A stretch of 7,920 nt of DNA from Minisyncoccota bacterium (GTDB lineage Bacteria; Patescibacteriota; Minisyncoccia; Phycocordibacterales; UBA2100), in the NCBI GenBank assembly GCA_018061585.1, contig JAGOTU010000037.1, forward strand, positions 1-7,920. Direction: 5' to 3'. A model generated the notes under the pieces. The model saw only the letters and a list, made by a program, of their open reading frames with translations, searched no databases and had not been told where the DNA came from. A program made the translations under genes and the position numbers. Of the stretch, positions 1 to 5,077 are shown piece by piece; the stretch's first letter is position 1, and the number at the start of each line of letters is the position of its first letter.

Positions 1-89
1 TTACGAAACCAGGTGCGAAACGATGCTTCGGATGTACCCAACTCAATTTGTACGAGTGCGTTTTGCCATAGTTCCCGGTTTGTCATCAT
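1..89 (-). CDS. dnaA: Chromosomal replication initiator protein DnaA, N-terminal fragment
   Basis: The first 29 codons of a gene that continues past the left edge. They read MMTNRELWQNALVQIELGTS and then EASFRTWFR. The pattern ELW...AL..IE..T...F.TWF is the start of DnaA domain I, the helical domain used for self-assembly and helicase loading. Only part of domain I is visible; the AAA+ and DNA-binding domains lie outside. Two consecutive ATG codons (89 and 86) can serve as the start, and I use the first. There is no clear Shine-Dalgarno sequence, only an A-rich stretch upstream. The gene is divergent from rpmH across a 368-bp gap with DnaA boxes, the arrangement at many bacterial origins. Identity is by motif recognition and is supported by this context. 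Confidence 0.87.
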   Translation of the reverse strand, partial: MMTNRELWQNALVQIELGTSEASFRTWFR

Positions 90-131
90 AAGATCAATTT
101 TTTTCGTCTATGTAGTGAGAACAATGCGCGC

Positions 132-137
132 ATTATA
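132..137 (-). promoter_or_regulatory. Probable dnaA promoter -10 element
   Basis: On the minus strand this reads TATAAT, a perfect -10 hexamer, about 43 bp upstream of the dnaA start. The -35 region at 155-160 (ATTCCA on the minus strand) is a poor match. Transcription from here would give a leader of roughly 36 nt. The DnaA boxes at 182-213 lie just upstream, so autoregulation by DnaA is possible but inferred. Confidence 0.4.
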
Positions 138-181
138 CGCACTTCGTGCGCGTATGGAATCTTGACCGACTCCGTTCGGCG

Positions 182-213
182 TGTGCACAACTATGTGGAT
201 AACGAGTGGATAG
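182..213 (-). promoter_or_regulatory. DnaA box cluster (one perfect, two near matches)
   Basis: Positions 194-202 read TGTGGATAA, the exact reverse complement of the consensus TTATCCACA. Positions 182-190 (TGTGCACAA) and 205-213 (AGTGGATAG) each match 7 of 9 in the same orientation. The three sites start 12 and 11 bp apart, about one helical turn, as expected for cooperative DnaA binding. The central box is firm and the outer two are tentative. Confidence 0.6.
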
Positions 214-254
214 AGAAAAAGTGTGAGTGAAGTGCGAACATTTCGGGGACGGAT

Positions 255-272
255 AATTTTCTACTGAAAATT
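255..272. repeat. Hairpin AATTTTC-TACT-GAAAATT
   Basis: A perfect 7-bp stem with a 4-nt loop inside the oriC inverted-repeat element. Its core TTTTCTACTGAAAA differs by one base from a second hairpin at 2275-2292. Confidence 0.75.
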
Positions 273-286
273 TCCTCAGTCGTAAC

Positions 287-301
287 GCTGTGCGTCACAG
301 C
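287..301. repeat. Hairpin GCTGTG-CGT-CACAGC
   Basis: A perfect 6-bp stem with a 3-nt loop, the second of three hairpins inside the oriC inverted-repeat element. Confidence 0.7.
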
Positions 302-316
302 TCCTCGGCCTCGGAT

Positions 317-338
317 AGACAAAAGAGTACTTTTGTCT
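317..338. repeat. Hairpin AGACAAAAG-AGTA-CTTTTGTCT
   Basis: A perfect 9-bp stem with a 4-nt loop, the third hairpin inside the oriC inverted-repeat element. It is followed by TT and then mixed bases, so it is not a good terminator. Confidence 0.75.
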
Positions 339-421
339 TTCGCTCGTCCTGTGTCGCTGATCTGCGCCGACGCGCTTCGAACGCCCCGAAATGTTCGCAC
401 TTCACTCTGGAGTGGGGAGGA

Positions 422-450
422 TTGCGTTTTTTCACCTGTTGTCGCATACT
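422..450 (+). promoter_or_regulatory. Possible rpmH promoter giving a leaderless mRNA
   Basis: TTGCGT (422-427), a 17-bp spacer, then CATACT (445-450). The -10 has 4 of 6 consensus bases and the -35 only 3 of 6. The -10 ends 7 nt before the rpmH ATG, so transcription would begin at or next to the start codon. This fits the lack of a Shine-Dalgarno sequence. Confidence 0.4.
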
Positions 451-457
451 GCGCCGC

Positions 458-598
458 ATGTCGACAAAGCGAACATACCAGCCGAAGAAGAAAAAGCGTC
501 TTGCAACCCACGGGTTCCGCAAGCGATCTTCGACCGCAAATGGTAAAGCTGTTCTCGTACGCCGCCGCCGAAAGGGACGAGCGAAGCTCACGGTCTAA
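458..598 (+). CDS. rpmH: 50S ribosomal protein L34
   Basis: A 46-residue, extremely basic protein with the L34 signature: KRTYQPKKKKR near the N-terminus, THGFRKR in the middle, and an Arg/Lys-rich tail RRRRKGRAKLTV. L34 is a small component of the large ribosomal subunit that contacts 23S rRNA. Length matches the family (about 44-47 residues). I use the ATG at 458; a longer in-frame reading back to 290 only adds a non-L34 sequence overlapping the oriC palindromes. No Shine-Dalgarno sequence is visible, and a -10-like CATACT ends 7 nt upstream. It is the first gene of the plus-strand block, 20 bp ahead of rnpA, the classic rpmH-rnpA pair next to the origin. Confidence 0.97.
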   Translation: MSTKRTYQPKKKKRLATHGFRKRSSTANGKAVLVRRRRKGRAKLTV

Positions 599-618
599 GC
601 GGCGATTCGCCCTTCCGT

Positions 619-945
619 ATGCCAAAAAAGACACGGCTTACCGGGAGCGAAATACGCCGTCTGAAACCTGAAAAAAGGCTTAATTCAAGCCTTTTTTCGC
701 TTTCCTATTCTGCTTCGGATGGTGTCGGGAAGGCAGCCTGCGTTGTGTCCAAGAAGGTCTCTGCGAAGGCGACCATCCGGAATACGGTAAAGCGCCGTAT
801 GCGCGCGGCGCTCCGGGACATCCCTTCCCTCCCGGGAGGCGTATCGCTTGTGCTCGCAGCGAAGCGATCTACGGCAGACGTCGCATACGCAGAGCTCCGT
901 GCGGATCTGATCGAACTCATCGGTCGCGTCCGTAGCGGGAAGTAG
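619..945 (+). CDS. rnpA: Ribonuclease P protein component
   Basis: A 108-residue basic protein, normal size for RnpA. The N-terminus PKKTRLT is followed by LFSLSYS (residues 25-31), and the core CVVSKKVSAKATIRNTVKRR (41-60) is the RNR region that contacts the RNase P RNA. The signature reads RNT-VKRR instead of the more usual RNR-KRR, a mild deviation. With the RNA subunit, the protein matures tRNA 5' ends. The gene lies 20 bp after rpmH and 32 bp before yidC, the conserved order. No Shine-Dalgarno sequence is visible before the ATG at 619. A 12-bp terminator-shaped hairpin (670-698) lies within codons 18-27; the start cannot sensibly move past it because the N-terminal motif fits the family. 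Confidence 0.93.
   Translation: MPKKTRLTGSEIRRLKPEKRLNSSLFSLSYSASDGVGKAACVVSKKVSAKATIRNTVKRRMRAALRDIPSLPGGVSLVLAAKRSTADVAYAELRADLIELIGRVRSGK
670..698 (+). terminator. Terminator-like hairpin inside the rnpA coding sequence
   Basis: GAAAAAAGGCTT (670-681), loop AATTC, AAGCCTTTTTTC (687-698): a perfect 12-bp stem whose 3' arm carries six T. It has the shape of an intrinsic terminator, but only four G-C pairs, two central and two formed by the end bases, so efficiency may be low. It lies about 50 nt into rnpA and could act as an attenuator between rpmH and the rest of the operon. Confidence 0.5.
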
Positions 946-955
946 TTCGAGAGAG

Positions 956-961
956 TACAAT
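956..961 (+). promoter_or_regulatory. Possible -10 element upstream of yidC
   Basis: TACAAT (5 of 6 consensus) in the 32-bp rnpA-yidC gap, 16 nt before the yidC ATG. No -35 match is visible. The preceding GAGAG is also found before the TATGAT upstream of jag. Confidence 0.3.
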
Positions 962-977
962 ACGCCGCACAACTTCT

Positions 978-1712
978 ATGATCGGTGACATATTCAATAC
1001 AACCGTTTACCTGCCGATCTACAACGCGCTCGTCTATTTCGTCGATGTCGTACCGACGCACGACATCGGCATCGCTGTCATCATCGTGACGATCATCGTG
1101 CGATTCATTCTCTACCCGCTCGCACGGAAGGCGATCAAATCACAGATGGCCATGAAGGCCGTTGCTCCGGAGATCGAGGAGATAAAGAAAAAGTTCAAGG
1201 ATAAGCCCGAAGAACAGGGACGGGCTATGTTCGCCCTGTACCGCGAGCGCAAAGTGAACCCGTTCTCCGGATTCCTGCTCCTTTTACTACAGCTCCCTAT
1301 TCTTTTGGGACTCTACTGGGTATTTGCTATGGGCGGGTTTCCTGATGTGAAGCCTGAATTGTTGTATTCGTTCGTTGCTGTACCCCCTGCAGTGAATATG
1401 GAGTTCCTGGGCCTCATCAATATGAGTGGCCACAGCATCATCCTTGCAGTACTCGTAGCCATCACCCAGGCCATCTATACCCGTCTATCCATGGGCCCGA
1501 AGGGTACGATCACTCAGACCGAGGCGTCGTTCTCTGACGAGATGGCGAAAAGTTTCGATGTGCAGGCGCGCTACGTGCTCCCGGTCGTGATCGGTGTCGT
1601 TTCATACTTTGTGGCTGCTGCAGCACCGCTCTATTGGGTCACGAGCAACCTGTTCATGATCGGCCAGGAGTTCTTTGTAGGTCGTCGCTTTCACGGGCGA
1701 CACGTGGAGTAG
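978..1712 (+). CDS. yidC: Membrane protein insertase YidC/Oxa1 family
   Basis: A 244-residue polytopic membrane protein. It inserts and folds membrane proteins, alone or with SecYEG. The first main membrane segment (about 30-48) contains Arg42 in VIIVTIIVRFILYPL, the position of the conserved positive charge in the hydrophilic groove of YidC. A charged cytoplasmic hairpin follows (about 50-92, with EIEEIKKKFKDKPEEQ). Further segments are LLLLLQLPILLGLYWVFAM (100-118), IILAVLVAITQAIY (154-167) and two near the C-terminus (about 198-230). The large periplasmic domain of Gram-negative YidC is absent, and there is no lipobox cysteine as in SpoIIIJ-type proteins. Position between rnpA and jag is the conserved context. 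It would help insert the membrane proteins of the neighbouring secretion operon, though nothing links them specifically. Confidence 0.95.
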   Translation: MIGDIFNTTVYLPIYNALVYFVDVVPTHDIGIAVIIVTIIVRFILYPLARKAIKSQMAMKAVAPEIEEIKKKFKDKPEEQGRAMFALYRERKVNPFSGFLLLLLQLPILLGLYWVFAMGGFPDVKPELLYSFVAVPPAVNMEFLGLINMSGHSIILAVLVAITQAIYTRLSMGPKGTITQTEASFSDEMAKSFDVQARYVLPVVIGVVSYFVAAAAPLYWVTSNLFMIGQEFFVGRRFHGRHVE

Positions 1713-1764
1713 AAGCATCTATTTTACGCCTTCCCGTCAAGTCGCGCGGCCGGTGAATTGAGAG

Positions 1765-1770
1765 TATGAT
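1765..1770 (+). promoter_or_regulatory. Possible jag promoter -10 element
   Basis: TATGAT (5 of 6 consensus) overlaps the first two ATG codons of the jag frame and ends 7 nt before the in-frame ATG at 1778. If real, transcription starts near 1778 and the mRNA is leaderless. No convincing -35 is seen. Confidence 0.35.
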
Positions 1771-2242
1771 GCCCTTCATGCACGATACGGTTGAAACCAT
1801 ATTGAAAGAACTCCTCGCATCCATGGGACTCACGGCGACCGTTGCGCGCTCAGAAGCTGCCGGCCAAACGATATTTTCTATAGTGTCTTCCGACCCCGCC
1901 GAAGCCCGGGCCCTTATCGGGGCGCATGGTGATACCGTGCACGCACTCGATATGATCGTAAAGAAGATCGCCGAGAAGCGACTCCCCCCGGAAGGAGTGC
2001 AGGATCTCCATTTTCTCATCGATGTGAACGACTACCGCGTGAAGCAGATCAAGGATCTACAGACGAAGGCGCTCATGATGGCGGAACGTGCGCGTTCGTT
2101 CCAATACGACGTTGAGCTCTCCCCTATGAGTGCATACGAGCGCCTCATTGTGCATACAACGCTTCAGGATGCGCCGAACGTGCGGACGGAGTCGGCCGGA
2201 GAAGGAAAGAGTCGACGTGTTGTGATCAAATACGCTGCCTAA
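1766..2242 (+). CDS. jag: KH-R3H RNA-binding protein Jag (KhpB-like)
   Basis: A 158-residue cytoplasmic RNA-binding protein. The KH domain spans roughly residues 35-90 and has the GxxG loop IGAHGDT (G52, G55). The R3H domain occupies about 95-157 and carries its signature as R126-xxx-H130 in SAYERLIVHTTL, ending with RRVVIKYAA. The family (SpoIIIJ-associated protein, KhpB/EloR in Gram-positives) binds many RNAs and is linked to cell elongation and division; it usually follows yidC, as here (53-bp gap). The long N-terminal Jag_N domain of Firmicutes is missing, giving the compact form. Start choice is open: ATG at 1766, 1769 or 1778. A TATGAT at 1765-1770 makes 1778 (154 residues, beginning MHDTVETIL) attractive. 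There is no Shine-Dalgarno sequence. Confidence 0.92.
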   Translation: MMPFMHDTVETILKELLASMGLTATVARSEAAGQTIFSIVSSDPAEARALIGAHGDTVHALDMIVKKIAEKRLPPEGVQDLHFLIDVNDYRVKQIKDLQTKALMMAERARSFQYDVELSPMSAYERLIVHTTLQDAPNVRTESAGEGKSRRVVIKYAA

Positions 2243-2250
2243 CAAAGCTC

Positions 2251-2375
2251 AAAAAAACAAAATCCATCACGTATACTTTTCTGCTGAAAAGTTGCGCGAC
2301 CCCACCTCGCGCCGTCGCGCTCCGGCCTTGCGACGAGGCCCCGCCTCGTCTCACATCAGTGCGGGGTTTTGTTTT
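2251..2375. terminator. Bidirectional terminator region between jag and the pilin operon
   Basis: A folded, GC-rich gap between convergent genes. On the plus strand CCCCGC (2339-2344) pairs with GCGGGG (2361-2366), followed by TTTTGTTTT. Alternative stems are GACGAGGC-CCC-GCCTCGTC (2332-2350) and GCGCGA/TCGCGC (2294-2312). On the minus strand the region ends in TTTTGTTTTTTT (complement of 2251-2262), after the hairpin at 2275-2292. The matching G-interrupted T-tracts at both ends suggest that it stops transcription from both sides. The stretch 2243-2391 contains nothing else I can name. Confidence 0.6.
2275..2292. repeat. Hairpin ACTTTTC-TGCT-GAAAAGT
   Basis: A perfect 7-bp stem with a 4-nt loop. 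It shares 13 of 14 core bases with the hairpin at 255-272 in the origin region. It may be part of the terminator for the minus-strand operon, or a protein-binding palindrome. Confidence 0.65.
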
Positions 2376-2391
2376 GACGAGCGTTCGAACA

Positions 2392-2820
2392 TCACGGCGT
2401 CACCGCTTTTGGCGTTACGTATTTGATCTCGAGTTTTGTCAGCTGCGGATTGATCTGGTTGAGGATGAGATACACACTCAAAAGTAGAAGTAGTCCGATC
2501 ACAACGTCTCCCAGAATCTCCTTGGCGTGTGACTTTTCACCCCAGGCATCCGAAGACATGTACTGAAATCCGGCGTACGCGATTCGAAGGACCGCAAGGA
2601 TCGCACCGATCGAGAGTGTGATCTTAAAGGCTGCATTGATGAATGTGCCAAGGTCGCCCGGGTTCTGGCCGGCATTCTCACCGCTCACTCCGAACACTTT
2701 CTGAAAGTCGAGATCGTTGGTGAGTGGTACGAACCCGCCTTTCGAGGTTTGTGCGAATGCGAGGGCGGGCACAATGCATGCCGCGAGAACCAAGCCGAGG
2801 ATAAGCGATCGGGTTTTCAT
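2392..2820 (-). CDS. VirB2-like type IV secretion pilin, two-helix membrane protein
   Basis: A 142-residue protein with a signal peptide (MKTRSLILGLVLAACIVPAL, probable signal peptidase I cleavage after AFA at residue 23). The mature part has two membrane segments: about 61-88 (FINAAFKITLSIGAILAVLR onward) and about 103-121 (LGDVVIGLLLLLSVYLIL). They are joined by a short polar loop YMSSDAWGEKSHAKE. The tail after NQINPQL is short and polar. This is the architecture of VirB2/TrbC-type pilins, and the loop with the NxINPxL ending resembles the T4SS pilin family common in Patescibacteria. LAAC (12-15) also fits a lipobox, but the continuing hydrophobic stretch favours ordinary cleavage. I start at 2820; a longer frame to 2865 overlaps the upstream gene. 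It is the last gene of the operon, 20 bp after its neighbour, with a possible promoter of its own. Confidence 0.85.
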   Translation of the reverse strand: MKTRSLILGLVLAACIVPALAFAQTSKGGFVPLTNDLDFQKVFGVSGENAGQNPGDLGTFINAAFKITLSIGAILAVLRIAYAGFQYMSSDAWGEKSHAKEILGDVVIGLLLLLSVYLILNQINPQLTKLEIKYVTPKAVTP

Positions 2821-2830
2821 TGGTACAGAT

Positions 2831-2836
2831 ATCATA
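2831..2836 (-). promoter_or_regulatory. Possible internal promoter (-10) for the pilin gene
   Basis: The minus strand reads TATGAT, 10 nt before the pilin ATG, in the 20-bp gap after the preceding stop. It is the same hexamer as before jag. An extra promoter would allow more pilin than assembly proteins. No -35 is evident. Confidence 0.3.
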
Positions 2837-2840
2837 CCGC

Positions 2841-4073
2841 TTATTCGGCTACTCGCAGGAGCCACAGTGACTTATCCGCTGCGTCTCTCCATCCGATTAT
2901 CGACCCCGTCTCATCCATTGAGGGTTCTTCGACATCGAAATATGTATTCGTGTCAGACACGAAGAAACGTGTGGCGGTACCTGCTGCGGCCTCTACTCTC
3001 CACCACACATCACGCGTGTGCTCGGCGCCCTCGTACCACTTCACAAGATATCCCGGTAGCGGTGCTGTTGCCGGTACCGCGCAGTATGCGATGAGACCGA
3101 CTCCCGGGGCCCACACACACTTATCAGCAGTAGTTTCAATCGGTAGTTTTACGGCTGCGGCACTTCCCGCTTTCGCATAAAGGGTAAGCCGACCGTCGAC
3201 CACCTGCCCGTACAGGTACGCGTCCGCGGTGTCGTGGTACACAAGGGTCAGCCCGTCCGCGGCGGAAACGAGCGGACGCATCACGCCACTTGCGCTCACC
3301 ATGAATGAATAGCCGGACGCGTTGTCGGACGCGTTCTGCACGATGACCGAGCGACCGTCTGCAAGCGCCTGGATGCGCCACTGGGAAAGCGGGGATGAGA
3401 ATATTTTTTTTGAGCCGACTCCCTTCCAACCGGAGCTTACTCCGATCGATCCGCCTTCCTGGAGGGCTGTCACGTATACGATCCCTTTCGACGACACCTG
3501 ATAGTTCGGGGTATCGATTGCAACGATGTTCTGCGGAAGGTACGTACCCTCGAGCACATTTGGTGTAGAGGTAGAGGTGATGACGGTCGTCGTTGCGATC
3601 GACCCGGCGAATGTGGTTACGACCTCCTGGTCATTGGTCGTTCGGAGGATCACATCACCCGAGCGGGAAAAAATAGCATCACGTACCTTGGGTATTAGTG
3701 TGTTGGTCAAACGCAAGATCGTACTGGTGTTGGGATCTGCACGCAATATATTTCCCGTCGCACGCTCCGCAATGAATACCGACGCGCCGGATGGGCCGAA
3801 GCCGAATCCTGCCACCGGCGTCTTTGTCACATGCCAGAGACGAGGAGAACGTTTGCCGATCTCTGCGGTCGATGTGCCGGACGACTCCGAGATATTCTGA
3901 TACGTGCTTCCTACCTGACCACCGAATGACGCACTATCGACGTCTCCGCGCGCAGTCAGTTCTGCCGCGGTCTCAGAGGTCTTGTTCTTGATAAAAAAAT
4001 ACCAACCTGCAGATCCGCCGATAATAACGACGAGGAGTGCGGCGAGGATGAATTGTACGATAGTCGTTCTCAT
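2841..4073 (-). CDS. Membrane-anchored probable beta-propeller protein of the secretion operon
   Basis: A 410-residue protein with one N-terminal membrane anchor (about 5-28, VQFILAALLVVIIGGSAGWY). A Ser/Thr/Gly-rich linker (about 30-75) and a large domain outside the membrane follow. From residue 78 the sequence alternates short beta-strands with turns (LWHVTKTPVAGFGFGPSG, ILRADPNTSTILRLTN, SRSGDVILRTTND, ending SIIGWRDAADKSLWLLRVAE), the texture of WD40/Kelch-like propellers; blades are not regular enough to count with certainty. Cys319 and Cys331 (KCVWAPGVGLIAYCAVP) may form a disulfide. A segment rich in Thr/Ser/Ile (157-172) could be an inserted loop. The ATG overlaps the upstream stop by 4 bp (ATGA), with GGAAG 6 nt ahead as a weak ribosome site. 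Function unknown; position between VirB4 and the pilin suggests an envelope scaffold of the apparatus. Confidence 0.82.
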   Translation of the reverse strand: MRTTIVQFILAALLVVIIGGSAGWYFFIKNKTSETAAELTARGDVDSASFGGQVGSTYQNISESSGTSTAEIGKRSPRLWHVTKTPVAGFGFGPSGASVFIAERATGNILRADPNTSTILRLTNTLIPKVRDAIFSRSGDVILRTTNDQEVVTTFAGSIATTTVITSTSTPNVLEGTYLPQNIVAIDTPNYQVSSKGIVYVTALQEGGSIGVSSGWKGVGSKKIFSSPLSQWRIQALADGRSVIVQNASDNASGYSFMVSASGVMRPLVSAADGLTLVYHDTADAYLYGQVVDGRLTLYAKAGSAAAVKLPIETTADKCVWAPGVGLIAYCAVPATAPLPGYLVKWYEGAEHTRDVWWRVEAAAGTATRFFVSDTNTYFDVEEPSMDETGSIIGWRDAADKSLWLLRVAE

Positions 4074-5077
4074 ATCGATCTTCCGCTGAACGGATCAGCC
4101 CCGATCCCGGTTCCCGAGATAGAACCGAATGTAATTGCCCATGTGCCGTGCGCATCGAGCCGAAAATTCTTTTTATGCGTTAGAGACAGTTCAACGAGTC
4201 CGGTACCCCCTTCTGCACCTGCGCTGATCGTCAGTGTCGCCGGGCGGATGTTGTTGGCTTCCACCGCTGTTTTGTTCACGCGCCACAGATGAGAGAATTG
4301 CGGATCGTTCGGACCGGTCGCGGAGGCAAAATATGGGATGGCCGTGAATGTCATTTCCGTGTCGCCGATCGCCGTATCCCTCGGCACGGCCGCGTGGTAC
4401 ATCGTGCCGTACAGAGGATGCTCGAAGTACAAACGGACATCCGGTTCTGCGGTCGGGATAGACACCGTTCGATCGGCGCCGAGCATTTTATCCGAGGTCG
4501 TAACGTTCACACTGACCGTATTGGTCTGGGAAAATTCAGACACCGGTATTTTGAGAGAAGACTTACCACGGCCGCTGAGGAGTACTTCTCCGTTCTGTTT
4601 CCATGTGTACAGCAGCTGGGAGTCCGGAATTTCTACACCGTCTTTCATAAAGTGAGGGAGTGCCTGCAGTGTAATTGACGACCCGAGGCTTGGTAGTCGT
4701 CGGCCCCGGTACAAGCCCGGTGCGTAGGTATCTGCTTCCCACAATAGATCGACCGAAAGCGGGGTGATCGATATTGAAAGATCCTCACCCACCCCATCGA
4801 CGCGCGCAGAGATATCGGCCCGCCCGCCGGAGCTTGGTGCGATGAATCGATAGACTGTCTCGCCTTCACCCTCGGACACGATAGTTCCCGCGTTCCTCCA
4901 GATGATCGTCCGCTGCGACAGGTCGAGTAGCGGGCTTTGCACGGTGAGGGTCACTGCTTCCCCCGGCTTCGGATACTGTGGGGTAACGGCCATGAAAAGC
5001 TTTTGACCATCGAACAATTCCTGTGCCGAAACAGGTAGCGCAATGAGAAGGGTTACAAGGAAGATGATGTATCTCAT
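4070..5077 (-). CDS. Secreted protein with three Ig/PKD-like repeats, secretion operon
   Basis: A 335-residue exported protein of unknown function. The signal peptide is MRYIIFLVTLLIALPVSA, with likely cleavage before QE (residue 19). The rest looks all-beta and falls into three repeats. The repeats are marked by similar Trp strands: TIIWRNAGTIVSEGEGETVY (57-76), LLYTWKQNGEVLLSGRGKSS (155-174) and FSHLWRVNKTAVEANNI (261-277). Each is followed by a strand such as YRFIAP, LKIPVS or LTISAG. Motif PGEAVTLTVQSP (38-49) opens the first repeat, as in Ig/PKD folds. The mature protein has no cysteine and no visible C-terminal membrane anchor. The start overlaps the virB4 stop by 4 bp and the stop overlaps the next ATG by 4 bp, so all three are probably translationally coupled. 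It may be an external structural or adhesive part of the machine. Confidence 0.8.
   Translation of the reverse strand: MRYIIFLVTLLIALPVSAQELFDGQKLFMAVTPQYPKPGEAVTLTVQSPLLDLSQRTIIWRNAGTIVSEGEGETVYRFIAPSSGGRADISARVDGVGEDLSISITPLSVDLLWEADTYAPGLYRGRRLPSLGSSITLQALPHFMKDGVEIPDSQLLYTWKQNGEVLLSGRGKSSLKIPVSEFSQTNTVSVNVTTSDKMLGADRTVSIPTAEPDVRLYFEHPLYGTMYHAAVPRDTAIGDTEMTFTAIPYFASATGPNDPQFSHLWRVNKTAVEANNIRPATLTISAGAEGGTGLVELSLTHKKNFRLDAHGTWAITFGSISGTGIGADPFSGRSI

Larger units (their letters stand above)
225..407. repeat. 183-bp element bounded by 24-bp perfect inverted repeats
   Basis: The left arm (225-248) begins GAGTGAAGTGCG and ends TTCGGGG. The right arm (384-407) is its exact reverse complement over all 24 bases, and pairing stops on both sides (T224/T408 and A249/G383 do not pair). 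The 135-bp interior holds hairpins at 255-272, 287-301 and 317-338. No convincing target-site duplication flanks it. It sits between the DnaA boxes and the rpmH promoter region. It could be a MITE-like insertion, an origin cruciform or a folded RNA; sequence alone does not decide. Confidence 0.85.
90..457. other. Putative chromosomal replication origin (oriC), dnaA-rpmH intergenic region
   Basis: A 368-bp gap without a credible gene, between divergent dnaA and rpmH. It contains a perfect DnaA box, two near matches, a TATAAT facing dnaA, a 24-bp inverted repeat and three internal hairpins. Open frames crossing it on both strands have low-complexity or Arg/Ser-rich translations and overlap the palindromes, so I treat them as chance. 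The most AT-rich stretch is about 91-110, next to dnaA, and may be the unwinding element, but it is short. The origin call rests on gene order plus DnaA boxes; no strand-skew calculation was made. Confidence 0.65.

Noticed and set aside
162..167. TTGACC as a -35 for a plus-strand promoter reading through the inverted-repeat element
   Set aside because: It matches 5 of 6, but no -10-like hexamer lies 16-18 bp downstream.
225..407. Insertion sequence or transposase gene between the 24-bp repeats
   Set aside because: The 135-bp interior is too short for a transposase, no target duplication is seen, and only a non-autonomous MITE-like origin remains possible.
290..598. Longer version of rpmH starting at 290
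   Set aside because: The added 56 residues come from the origin palindromes and are absent from L34; the ATG at 458 gives the normal 46-residue protein.
191..634. 147-codon minus-strand open frame across the origin and rpmH
   Set aside because: It lies antisense to rpmH and through the inverted-repeat element, and its translation is low-complexity and Arg/Ser-rich with no family resemblance.
2263..2360. CRISPR-like or REP repeat array in the GC-rich gap
   Set aside because: There are several different stems but no regularly spaced repeated unit; terminator structure explains it better.
2392..2865. Longer pilin starting at 2865
   Set aside because: It would overlap the preceding gene and bury the signal peptide; the ATG at 2820 begins directly with a lysine/arginine n-region and hydrophobic core.
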